Positions 9,315 through 18,810 of a stretch of DNA of 64,000 nucleotides are shown here, piece by piece. The stretch lies in the NCBI GenBank assembly GCA_963921825.1, contig OY997590.1, forward strand, positions 47,881,039-47,945,038. The letters are read 5' to 3'. Numbering within the stretch: position 1 is the stretch's first letter; every line of letters starts with the position of its first letter. A model generated the notes under the pieces. It worked only from the letters and a program-made list of their open reading frames with translations, made no database searches and was not told where the DNA came from. Both the position numbers and the translations under genes were made by a program. Source of the DNA: Erodium maritimum. Lineage: Eukaryota > Streptophyta > Magnoliopsida > Geraniales > Geraniaceae.

Positions 9315-11648
9315 ATGGCTCTAACACTTGAAGAGCTCTCTGGCGATCCTCACCTTTCAGAGTCACCTCTAGGAAGACATTCTCAGCTCAAGAATGCTGC
9401 CTCTTCTTCCATTGGACCTCCACCGGGCTTTGAATTTGTTAAGAAGAAACAACTCAAAATAATCATTACAAATGCTCCTGGATCACCTTCCTCTTCAGAT
9501 CATACTCAGGAATATTCCCGGGGATGTCATACCAAGCTGCTACATGGACAGAAACAATTTTATGACAAATATTTCCAACCTCTAGAATCTGGAACTGATA
9601 TGACTCTGGACTCCCTAAAAGCTAGAACCACAAAATCTAGAGGTAAGAAGCCTCTTACTCAAAGCCTACAAAAGTTTGCAGTACAAGATTCCACCCCTCC
9701 ACCAAAACTTCATGCAGCTTATGTGAGGAATTTGCCAGCCCAAGCAAATCCTTCTTGGCTTCAGAAAACATTCCATAAGCAAAAAGGATTTTGCAAATCA
9801 TTGCTGGCAAATAGGCCAAACTTGAAAGGCCTCTGGTATGGATTTGTTTACTTTGATTCTATAGATAATCTACAAATGGCCATTAATAAATTCAATGGAG
9901 CTATCTTCCTCAAACACAAGATTTTTGTTACCAAAACTTGGGACATAAAGAGCTTCAAATCTCCAATCAAAGCTGCAGATGGATCTTGGAAGAAATCTAA
10001 TCCCTTATACAAAACAAAGATAGATGATTCTAATACTAGGAACTTCGAGGATTTCTTACACAAAGGTTTTATAGTAGCAGCACATTCTGGGGTGATACAA
10101 AATTCTCATCTAGCAATTTCTCATATAAATATCAGTGTGGAGGCAATTCAGAGAGAGATAATTTTCCAGGGGGTCTCTGAGATAATGCTCAAATCCCTTG
10201 GAAACAAGGTAGTGCAGGTTCATTGTCCTGATGAGGAGTTCCACAAGAAGCTACTGTCAAATGGTTGTGCTTGGTTAGATGAGTGGCTGACCTATATTCC
10301 ATCCTCCACCAATATTTGTCTAAAAGGGGGTAGATTTGTTTGGCTAGCCATACAAGGGATTCCATTTCATGGTTGAAGTGAGGAGGCTTTCCAAGCTGCA
10401 ATAAATTCTTTTGGAAATATCTTGTACAATCATCCAAATTCTAGAAAGGCTAAGGAGATTGATATTGCCTATGTTCTCATTCATACTAATAGCTTAAAAC
10501 CAATCTCAGAAGAAGTAAATATCACATTAGGAAATACAAGTTATACTCTTTGGGTCTCCTCAGTTTTAGCTTCAGCTATGCCAGCTTTGCATTCCCCACA
10601 TGATGATTCAGCAGACTCAATAAATACAAGTGCTTCTTCTGATATGGATCCCCTTCTTTCTCCTACTGTTGGCTTGGAAACACAAAAGGAATGTTCTGAA
10701 ATTCTAAAAACAGTTGCAAATCTTGAGAGAGCTCCAAATAATGAGCATTTATTATTAGACTTGGAGACATCTGCAGACAGATTGAATGTTGAGAATCAGG
10801 TTCAGACAATTAATTTTGATGCTATTATGTTGGTGGGTGAAGAAGTAATTGAGGAAAGGAATTTAGTCCTACAATATCTGAAGTTGGTAGAAGAAGCCCC
10901 TCAGCTAGAAGGAGAAGAAGTTGTGGTTCCTGCTCCACCCTCTCAGTTAGAAGTTGAAGAAGGTCTTGATTCAGGTCCAACAGCTATCTCAGTCCCTCAA
11001 ATCTCTACAGTGGCAGAAACACAACTGATAATACTCACTGAAACTGAAAGACCTGAGGCCAACACTGTTCAAGTTCACTCAGTCACACCTTCCTCTCAGA
11101 TATAAAGTGAATAAATTAGTTTACCTCTCAACCAGCAAGTTGAAAAAATCTCTCCAAGTACAATTCAAAGTGACTTGCATTTATTAAGTATGGAGAAGTT
11201 GCAGACTTGGGAAAATGAAACATTTATGGGAGCTGACATGGATGGGAATGTTGGTTCCTCCATGGGTCCACTTGGTCTGAATTCTCTAAACAATGATGAA
11301 TTTTTGGGTAACAACATTTCAAATATTCCCACCCTTTTTTTGCAAGCACAAGTTGATGAAGTCTCTGATCTTATGGGACTCTCAAAGGCATTACAACATA
11401 CACCTTCACCTGGTAGCATTAAGAAGAGAAAGAAGAAGTCAAGCACTGTAGCTGCACACACTTATATAACCAGATCAAAATTAAAGGTGGCTGATAAATT
11501 GTCACCAATACTTCAAGTTGCCATCAAAGATAACTCCTTCCTCTCATTATCTTCTGAAGCTAAGAGGGCCTTAGGATTTGCTAAAGTAATTGGTATAAAA
11601 GTAAAAGGAAATGAAGACATTGTCCTCCATCAGTTGAGCCTTCTATAA
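9315..11648 (+). pseudogene. LINE-1 ORF1, RRM-containing RNA-binding protein
   Basis: A single frame of about 777 codons from ATG 9315 to 11648, interrupted only by stops at 10374-10376, 11103-11105 and 11112-11114. An RRM lies at about codons 134-210 (nt 9714-9944) with RNP2 'AAYVRNLP' and RNP1 'LWYGFVYF'. It is followed by a globular region ending 'GGRFVWLAIQGIPFHG', which resembles the DUF4283-like region of plant LINE ORF1 proteins, then a long acidic Ser/Glu-rich region and a basic tail (SIKKRKKKSS). ORF1 proteins coat LINE RNA and help its nuclear return and priming. The upstream in-frame extension to 9201 lacks an ATG, so 9315 is preferred. Confidence 0.8.
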
Positions 11649-12065
11649 GACCAAAAGAACATTTGTGTTGAGCTTGAATTAGGCTCTGAGGAAGATTTTG
11701 CAGTCCTGGATCAGGATTGTGAAGATCCAAGTGTGCCAGGCACAACCTTCTCTGATTGAAGAATATGAAAGTCCTCTCATGGAATGTGAGAGGCATCTCT
11801 TCCTCTCAAAAAAGGAAGAGTTTCAGTAATCTGATCCATAAACAAGCCCCATCTTTCATCTTATTGCATGAGTCAAAATTAGAAAAGATTCCCTCTTGGT
11901 TTCTCAGATCTTATGGCTTGGCTTGGGGTTGGGAATTGATTTCAGCACCTGCTATTGGTTCCTCTGGAGGTATCATCACATTTTGGAAATCAAATGACTT
12001 TACTCTAATACAATCTAAATGTGTGGATGGAGCTCTCATCTGGATTGGAATGGTTAAAGGCCTGC

Positions 12066-12082
12066 AAAAATTGTGCTGCATT
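12066..12082 (+). repeat. Target-site duplication of RAH-2 (left copy)
   Basis: AAAAATTGTGCTGCATT is repeated exactly at 13379-13395. Removing the insert joins KLCCI to VNVYAP of the LINE endonuclease, which confirms the boundaries. Confidence 0.93.
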
Positions 12083-13195
12083 TATCTGCAATTTACCTTA
12101 CGGTACAACGGAGGACTGGGTTACCAAAACTCTTGGTCCGTTCGGAGTTATCACGTCTTATTCGGTTCTGAAGCGTGCAAATGGTGGGGGAAAGTTGTTT
12201 GGGTTCGTCACTTTCGCGTCGCCGGAAGCTGCAGACAGAGCTATTAAAACGTACAACGGTTTCACAATCAATGGTTACGTTTTATTTTTGGCTCTGGCGC
12301 GTCCTCGCCCGTCTGTGGGAGTGCGTTTCAAGGATCGTAAATTCACACCTGCAAAGGTATTGCTCGGAAAACACAAAACTCCGAGAGGTACCGATGGGTT
12401 GTTGATGGAGGTGGTTGTTCCAACAACCATTCCGGCCATTGACGAATCTTTCCTGATTCGGCTATCCCAGGAATCGCGCCATTACGATTTTCGAATACCC
12501 CCTGATTTGGGGGATTTTGATTTACCGTATAAGTTAGATTCAGTTTCTCCAGCAACGCATCGTGAGGAAGAAGAGCAAAACGGTGGCCTTGTTGTCGTAC
12601 AGGCTCCAGTGCGTGCGTCATCATGTGGTGAAGCCTAAACAACAAGGACTGGGTCAGTTTATTCGGATGGGCTGGCACTGCAGAAAGGCCCAAACACGGG
12701 TCCATGCCTTCAAGCCCAGACGCATGAACCTTCTCCAGTGTCAGTTTTGGGAGCCGAAACTCAGCTGGACGGAGACGCAATTGAAGACCCGGTTGATGGG
12801 GATCTGCAGAACAGCCCGTGGAAGGATATTCTCTTAAAACCTCCGTCGCCTATCCCCGAAACTCAAAGCATTGCTCAACCGAGAAAGCGTGGCCGCCCAA
12901 GAAAGGGGCAAACCAAAGAACCCGCTCCTCCAGTTGTTTTATATCAGACAAGAGCTAGATGTAATGTTGATAGAGGAGGCATTCCGGGCACTTTTGAGAT
13001 TGACATTGCTAAGAAGAATAGTTCGGGCGAGTGGATTTGTAGCAAGAAAATCGGAAAAAAGCCTATTGCCTGGGCTCCTTTATTACTCAATAATTCTGAG
13101 CCGCTTGAGGAGGTGGCTTAGAAATTTGAGATTGAGGATTGCCTCGAAGTTGCTCCCATTTCGGTCTCTAACCGGTTCATCGGTCTGACTTAGTG
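12083..13195 (+). pseudogene. RRM plus AT-hook protein of RAH-2
   Basis: One frame from the truncation point to 13195 with stops at 12636-12638 and 13119-13121. It begins within RNP2 (ICNLPYG), with RNP1 'KLFGFVTF' and the RRM end 'INGYVLFLALARPR'. A Pro/Glu-rich linker follows, then SPWKDILLKP, a strong AT-hook RKRGRPRKG at about 12879-12905, and the C-terminal module 'DIAKKNSSGEWICSKKIGKK', ending VSNRFIGLT after the second stop. Relative to RAH-1, the RRM core, the PWK-x-(V/I)LLKP segment, AT-hook and C-terminal module are conserved while the linker varies, suggesting past selection on the protein. Confidence 0.75.
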
Positions 13196-13276
13196 GGGAG
13201 TTTTTTTTTTCCTTTTTCTTGCTTTATTGTTTGGTTCGTTTTTTGTTCTTGTTACTTTTATGTATTGCTCTCGTAG

Positions 13277-13378
13277 CGGTAATGGTCTGCTGAACAGATC
13301 CTCTTCGGGATCGTTCTCTTGCTTTGTTCTACAACCTTGTAGAATATTTGCTTAATAAATTTTCGCTTATCAAAAAAA
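13277..13378 (+). other. Conserved 3' tail of RAH elements with two hairpins
   Basis: GATCC-TCTTC-GGGATC and TTCTACA-ACC-TTGTAGAA can each fold. Both precede TTTGCTTAATAAA and the A run. The second hairpin is kept in all three copies in this window with different loops (see findings). Confidence 0.65.
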
Positions 13379-13497
13379 AAAAATTGTGCTGCATTGTCAA
13401 TGTTTATGCTCCCTGCTCAAGAATTGGTAGAAGAGTCCTCTTGGAGGAAATTATGGATTTTATCAACACTCAGAACCATATTCCTATGCTCTTAATT

Positions 13498-13517
13498 GGG
13501 GGGGGGGGGGGGGGGGG
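13498..13517 (+). repeat. G20 homopolymer in LINE-1 endonuclease
   Basis: An uninterrupted run of 20 G at the codons for the IGGDFN motif, where about 7 G are expected (ATT GGG GGG GAC). The expansion shifts the frame. Confidence 0.9.
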
Positions 13518-16500
13518 ACTTCAATGTCAATCTCTCAGTAGAAGAGAGATCTGTCCATAGAGTCCACTCAAGAGATATGCAGCATTTTCAGAATTTTATT
13601 AATGAGCCAGGTTTGGTTGATTTGCCAATGCAAAATGGCAAATATACTTTGTATGGAGGGGGGTCAATTGCTTCCAAGTTGGATAGATTCTTGGTCTCTG
13701 GAGATTTCTTATCTAATTTTTCTGCTCTCACACAAGCGGCTCTTCCAAGATCTATATAAGACCATAGACCAATTATCCTTTATGACAATCAAGTAGATTG
13801 GGGGGCAAGGCCCTTCAAATTTTTGAATGTATAGACTGAAGATAGAAGATTTTTAAGTGCAATCAAGGCCTTCTGGGATTCTTTTCAGGTAGTAGGCCTA
13901 CCACATTATGTGTTATGGATGAAATTAAAACTGCTCAGAGCCAAACTGAAGGATTGGAATGCATACACCTTTGGAATATTAGACACACAAATTGCTGATT
14001 TGATCATTTCATTAGATCAGCTAGATAATGTGCTAAATTCTAGATCTCTCTCTGATCAAGAGTGCTGTGATAGAGGCAAACTCAAAGCTGACCTGATTCA
14101 AAAATACAAATTGCTCTCTAAGCTGCGGAGTCAGAAAGCAAGGAAAAAATGGATGGACGAAGGGGATAAGGGGTCCAAATATTTTCATAGAATTGCAAAT
14201 TATAAAGGCTCTATTAAGAGGATCACACATATTTGGGTTAATGAAGATACACTAACTCAGCCACATGAGATTAAGTTGGCAGCTGCAACCCATTTCTCAG
14301 CTAGATTCTCCGCAACTCCATCACAAGAGTTAAATCTGGATGATCTCCCCTTTGCCTCCTAACCTCTGATCAAGCTTGGTGGCTAGAAAGGCCTTTTGAG
14401 GAAGAAGAAGTGTTACAAGCTGTAATGGCTTGTAATGGAGATAAAGCTACTGGTCCAGATGAGTTTACTTTGCTATTCTTTCAAGTGTGTTGGTCTATTG
14501 TCAAAGCTGATCTCCTCCTCTTTATAAATCACTTTCACCAGACTGGTTTGTTGGGAAAAGGAATAAATTCTTCCTTCATGACCCTGATCCCCAAAGGCCC
14601 CGCTCCACTCACCTTTGATGATTACATGCCTATAAGTTTAATGGGAGGCCCTAACAAGATCTTATCCAAGTTGTTATCAATCAGATTAAAGGCATTGATT
14701 GGTTTTCTGGTAGGAGATGAACAAACTGGTTTTATTACAAGAAGGCAGATAACTGATGGAATTCTTATTGCCTCAGAGGTAGTTCAGTTTATCAAAAAGA
14801 CAAAGCAAAAGGCACTTATCTTCAAAGCTAATTTTGAGAAAGCTTTTGAGAATGTCAGTTGGGATTTTGTTCTCAAATTACTCACGAAAATGGGCTTTGG
14901 ATCTCAATGGAAAAAGTGGATGTTAGCTTGATTTCAAGCTCATGTTTCAATACTGATAAATGGATCACCAAGTCCTGATTTCCAAATGTATAAGGGGTTG
15001 AGGCAAGGCTGTGCTTTATCACCTCTATTGTTTGTGTTGGTAGCAGAAGGCCTTAATCAGATTATGAAAGCTTCAGTTCAGAATGGACTCATCCAAGGGA
15101 TACAATTGAGTAATACTTGCCCCATGATTTCCCATCTGCAGTTTGCTGATGACACCATCTTCTTTTTGCAAGCATCTCAGGATGAAGCTCAATGCCTTAG
15201 ATATGCCCTCAAATTATTCAAAGCTACTGTTGGACTAAAAGTTAATTATGACAAATCACTGGCTTATACCTTCAACCTCCTACAAGAGGAAGAAGCCTCT
15301 CTCATTCAGATCCTAAACTATCCAAAAGGAACATTGACAATGAATTATCTGGGGTTTCCTCTTGGTGCTAATCCCAATAGGAAGCTAACTTGGTCTGCAA
15401 TCATACAAAAATTCAAAAAAGCCCTTGGATTATGGGAAGCCAAATTGCTTTCTCTTGGTGGCAGAATCACATTACTGAAGTCAACATTGGGAGCTTCCCA
15501 TTATATTTCTTCTCAATCATAAAAGCCCCCAAAGGAGTCCTCAAAGAAATGATCAGTTGGCAGAGAAGATTTTTATGGCATGGTAAATCCTCTTCTAGAT
15601 CTTTTTGTAAAACTTCTTGGTTTAATGTCTGTAAACCAAAGAACATGGGTGGTCTGGGTATCAAAGATCTTGAGTTAATGAATGTGGCTCTACTAGCCAA
15701 GTGGTGGTGGAGATTTGCCTTGGAAAGGAAGTCACTATGGAAATTAGTAATTTGTGCAAAATTCAATTGGTATCCAAATGAATGGGATCTCAGTAATTTC
15801 TCAGAAGTGGGTGGAAGTTGTTTTATGATCCATATTATGAATTTGATCAAGGATCCTAGGCTTCAAGACTATTTTGGTTTCAAAGGCCTCACTTGGATGC
15901 TGGAGAAAGGAGATAGGGTTTTTTTTGGGATGACATTTGGTGGGGACAAACACCATTTAAGTACCTCTTTCCCAGGATTTTTTTGTTGGCTCAAACAAAA
16001 AAAGCCAGAGTTGCAGACCTTTGTGAGGATGGTGTTTAGGATTTAAATCTCAGAAGAAATCAAAGAGGGTGGGAGGAAGATGAATGGGATCTACTAGCTT
16101 TAATTCTTGATAGGGTCCTTCTTTCTCAGCTGGAGGATTCTCTGAGTTGGGTTTGGGATGCAAAAGGTTTTACAGTGAAGAAGCTCTATTCCCTCTTAGC
16201 TATGCAAAGTACTCAAAATGCTGAATCTATTTCTTGGACAAAAAAGCTCTGGATACCTGGGATCCCTCCTAAATTATCAGCATTTGATTGGATGGCCTGA
16301 TTGGATATTATCCCTTCCAAATGCTTTCTGGACAAAAGAGGTATGAAACTATCTCTAATGGAAATTGTGTGTCCCATCTGTCAATGGGACTTTGAAGATG
16401 GAAGTCATATCATTTTGCATTGTATGAGAGCTTGGGAAGTTTGGAGTTTTGTGGCAGTTTGGTGGGGAATTAAGATTATTATTCCAGGTTCTGTTAAGCT

Positions 16501-16684
16501 TTTGGTTGCTTCCTGGTCCTCCCTTGTTAGACACAAAAAATTGGCAAAGGCATGGAATCATCTGGTTTTGCTGATCTGTTGGCATATATGGCTAGCAAGA
16601 AACCTATTTATTTTCCAGGCCATCTCTTTATCTCCTCAAGACATTTTCCTGAATATTGTCAATCACTCCTTCTCTTGGGAATAA

Positions 16685-17680
16685 TCAAGGCTGAAGAACA
16701 GCTCCTCTGTGCTCTCCTACACTATGTGGAAGAACAATCCAAGAGCAAGTTTTCCTTGGTCTGCAGTTTCTTTGCCTCCCTTGCTGGTGGCCTTTGGTTG
16801 ATGGGGTTTGGGGGGTTGGGTGGTTTTGGCTAGGTCTAGTTTGAGAGGTAGGGTTGGTAAGGGTGTCCTTCTCTGTGGGTTTGTTGGTCTTGCTCTTGAG
16901 TGTGGTTTTTTTCTTTTGTTCCTCCTCCTGTCTGTGGGTAGTAGTTCCCTAGGTGAGTGTGTGTACTGGCCTGTTCCTTGGCTTGTTTTGTCCCTGGTCT
17001 TTGCTTGCCTTGGTTTGTTTCTTCTGGACAGTCCTTTGGCTCTTTGTTAGTTAGTTGCAGTAGCCTCTCCTTTGCTCTTGTTGTAGAGGTGCCTTGTGGT
17101 TATTGGCTTAAGTTACTTCTCAGTTCTTAGCTTTTCCCTTCTTGTTTTGCTTCTGTTTTCTCAATCCTGGTGCTGATCAATTGGTCTGGTGCTGATGATC
17201 ATTTGGTTGGTTAGTGCTGGTTTTCTGTTGTCTTGTTGCTGATCAGTTTGGTTGGATAAGTGTTTGCTGAAGTCTTGGTGCTGATATGCTTAGTGTTTTG
17301 ACTGTGTTGATACAAGCATCCTTCTCATGATTCATTCCGTGTGGCCCAAGCAAGTGCTGATGAATTCAAATTCAAATTGCTGCGGATTTAGATGGGCTTG
17401 AGACGTGAGCTGCAAGATACCTAAATTGACAATTCCTTACCCTCTTGTTTCGCAGCCCTTCAGTTCTATACCCAAGCTCTATGTGTCTGTTTTGTTGCTG
17501 ATGTTTTATTCAGTGGTTTTTGTACTACTTTGTTACCTTTATGTTTTATTTCTCTCCCCTTACAGATAGTTGCGTCTATCTTTGGGCTTTTGGGATTCTT
17601 AGGAAAATCCGTTGTAACTCCTCTTTCACCTCAAAAGAGGTTTCATTTCAATACATTGTCTTGCTGATAAAAAAGAAAAG
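16685..17680 (+). other. LINE-1 3' untranslated region
   Basis: T/G-rich non-coding sequence rich in GTGCTGAT and TTGGTTGG-like words. It ends with a possible hairpin (CCTCTTTCACCTCAAAAGAGG, 17613-17633), TTTCATTTCAATACATTG and an A-rich end next to the right target duplication (17681-17696). No gene seen. Confidence 0.7.
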
Positions 17681-17696
17681 AAGATACTAATACAAT

Positions 17697-18313
17697 TGAT
17701 AGCTTTGCGGGAAAGCTATCTGAAATTACCTCAAAATCTGCCTCACTAGGACAAGATATTGACGAAAACAAGTTGGTGACGAAGTTTCTAAACAGTTTAC
17801 CTAGAGGCCGATATAGTTAGATTATTGCCTCCCTTGGACAAGTCATAGACTTCTAGATGAAGAGAACAACTGAGATAATTAGGGAAAACTCTTACTCATG
17901 AATTCTTACCAATAAAACTCCTCATTAACGATAAGAGGAAGAGGTCGTGGCCGTGGTGGAAGAGGTTCTAAAGGACAAGGTAGATGAAGGTTTAATTCAC
18001 AAAGAGAACAGGGAACAGGAAATCAAATGATCAAAACCAAGGAAAAGAAAGAAGGAATAGATCAAAGATTATCAATTTCATATGCGCTAAACCAGGACAC
18101 TTCTCTGTTTGTCCTAAAAGATTACTAGAAAATACAGGAGGCAAATAAATAGAAACAAAAGAAGCAGATACAACTCTTTACATGAACTAAGTTGTATTCC
18201 TGAATGAATAGAAGTTAATTCTAAAGAACTATGAGACCTAAGGAATGGGAAGAAGGAACTTGGTACTTAGACAACGGAGCTAGAAACCACATGACTGGAA
18301 AAAGGCATTACTT
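17697..18313 (+). pseudogene. Copia-C gag C-terminus, zinc knuckle and protease start
   Basis: Continues gag after LINE-1: 'DSFAGKLSEITSKSASLGQD' and 'LVTKFLNSLP' are the usual 'L..L...P..Y' region. A basic glycine-rich stretch (GRGRGGRG-like, ~17938-17965) and a degraded CCHC knuckle (CAKPGHFSVCPKR, ~18090-18120) follow. Then comes the protease start 'WYLDNGARNHMTG' at about 18265-18300, in which the usual D-S/T-G is D-N-G. Multiple stops. Cut at 18313 by a LINE fragment. Confidence 0.65.
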
Positions 18314-18810
18314 TTGTTTTTTTAGGTAAAATTGGAGATTTTCATTCATTGATTAAATCGCCATTCAAGGCTACAAGAAGAACCCCCGGAATCGGGGTTA
18401 TCGTCCAACCAACTACATCCCAATCTGAAGCATTTTTAGCTAAAATATGCGCGACTGTGTTTGCCTTTCTACGTACATACTGCGGAGAAAAGCCGGATAA
18501 AGCTCTCAACTTCACCCTGTAGTCAGTCAATAACGCACCGATGGGTGATAGCATTTCTTCACTCCCATTTATTGCCTTAACCGCTCCCAAAAAATCGGAC
18601 TCCACTACGCCCTTAGGCCAACCCACCTCATAAATCCACGTCAGAGCTTCCAAGATAGTGAGTAACTCAACTACCTCAGGGTTCTACCGTCCCGGAAACA
18701 CTATGCATTTCGCAGTGGTCGCCATTCCGTCATGGTTCCTGCACACCATTCCTCCTCCACCTAAACCTCCATCTAGGACTGTCTCATCAGTGTTTATTTT
18801 GACCTCGTCA
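18314..18810 (-). mobile_element. 5'-truncated LINE fragment with RNase H, inverted
   Basis: On the minus strand it encodes an RNase H segment and ends in an A-rich tail (TTTTGTTTTTTT on plus at 18312-18323). Short duplicated flanks GCATTACTTTT (18305-18315) and GCATTACTTCT (18811-18821) mark the target site within Copia-C; protease sequence stops at the left side and resumes right of 18811. Confidence 0.65.
18342..18653 (-). pseudogene. LINE-type RNase H domain fragment
   Basis: A 103-codon frame: 'EALTWIYEVGWPKGVVESDF' with VVESDF carrying a catalytic-type Asp, then 'VKAINGSEEMLSP', 'YVRRKANTVAHILAKNA' (the R.AN..AH.LA signature) and a short tail. This is the RVT_3/RNase H-like domain common at the end of plant LINE polyproteins. 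LINE-1 and LINE-2 in this window show no such domain, so this belongs to a different LINE lineage. Only the 3' end was copied. Confidence 0.7.

Larger units (their letters stand above)
12083..13378 (+). mobile_element. RAH-2: 5'-truncated RRM/AT-hook retroposon inside LINE-1
   Basis: Exactly bounded by a 17-bp duplication. Its 5' end falls inside RNP2 of the RRM, so it is 5' truncated. It ends with the RAH tail: GTAGCGGTAATGGTCTGC, a hairpin GATCCTCTTCGGGATC, a hairpin TTCTACAACCTTGTAGAA, TTTGCTTAATAAA and an A run. It has no reverse transcriptase. The copy is much less decayed than its LINE-1 host (two stops, no frameshift over ~1 kb), consistent with later insertion. Confidence 0.9.
11765..16684 (+). 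pseudogene. LINE-1 ORF2: endonuclease, reverse transcriptase, zinc domain
   Basis: Starts at ATG 11765 with the endonuclease signature VLSWNVRGI, then LLHESKLEK, 'VNVYAPCSRIGRR', a G-run-disrupted 'LIGGDFNV', SKLDRFLVS and DHRPI. The linker and fingers follow (KDWNAYTFGILD; 'GDKATGPDEFTLLFFQVCW'). The palm has ALIFKANFEKAF, where the first catalytic Asp is Asn (AAT, 14830-14832), and LQFADDTIFF with FADD intact at 15142-15153. Then come NYLGFPLG and GGRITLLKST, a frame change, WWWRFALERKSLW, and the C-terminal CPIC...HIILHC domain (16370-16430). RAH-2 sits between endonuclease blocks at 12083-13378. Stops (for example 14929) and frameshifts confirm a pseudogene. Confidence 0.9.
8999..17680 (+). 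mobile_element. LINE-1: large L1-type LINE with RRM ORF1, containing RAH-2
   Basis: 8682 bp including a ~1.3-kb RAH-2 insert, so about 7.37 kb originally. Layout: ~310-bp leader, ORF1 (9315-11648), ORF2 with endonuclease, reverse transcriptase and C-terminal zinc domain (11765-16684), ~1-kb 3' region and a short A-rich end (AAAAAAGAAAAG). The two ORFs are read in order on one strand, as in plant L1 elements of the BNR type, in which an RRM replaces the gag-type zinc knuckle. It is full length in layout but dead in sequence. Confidence 0.9.
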
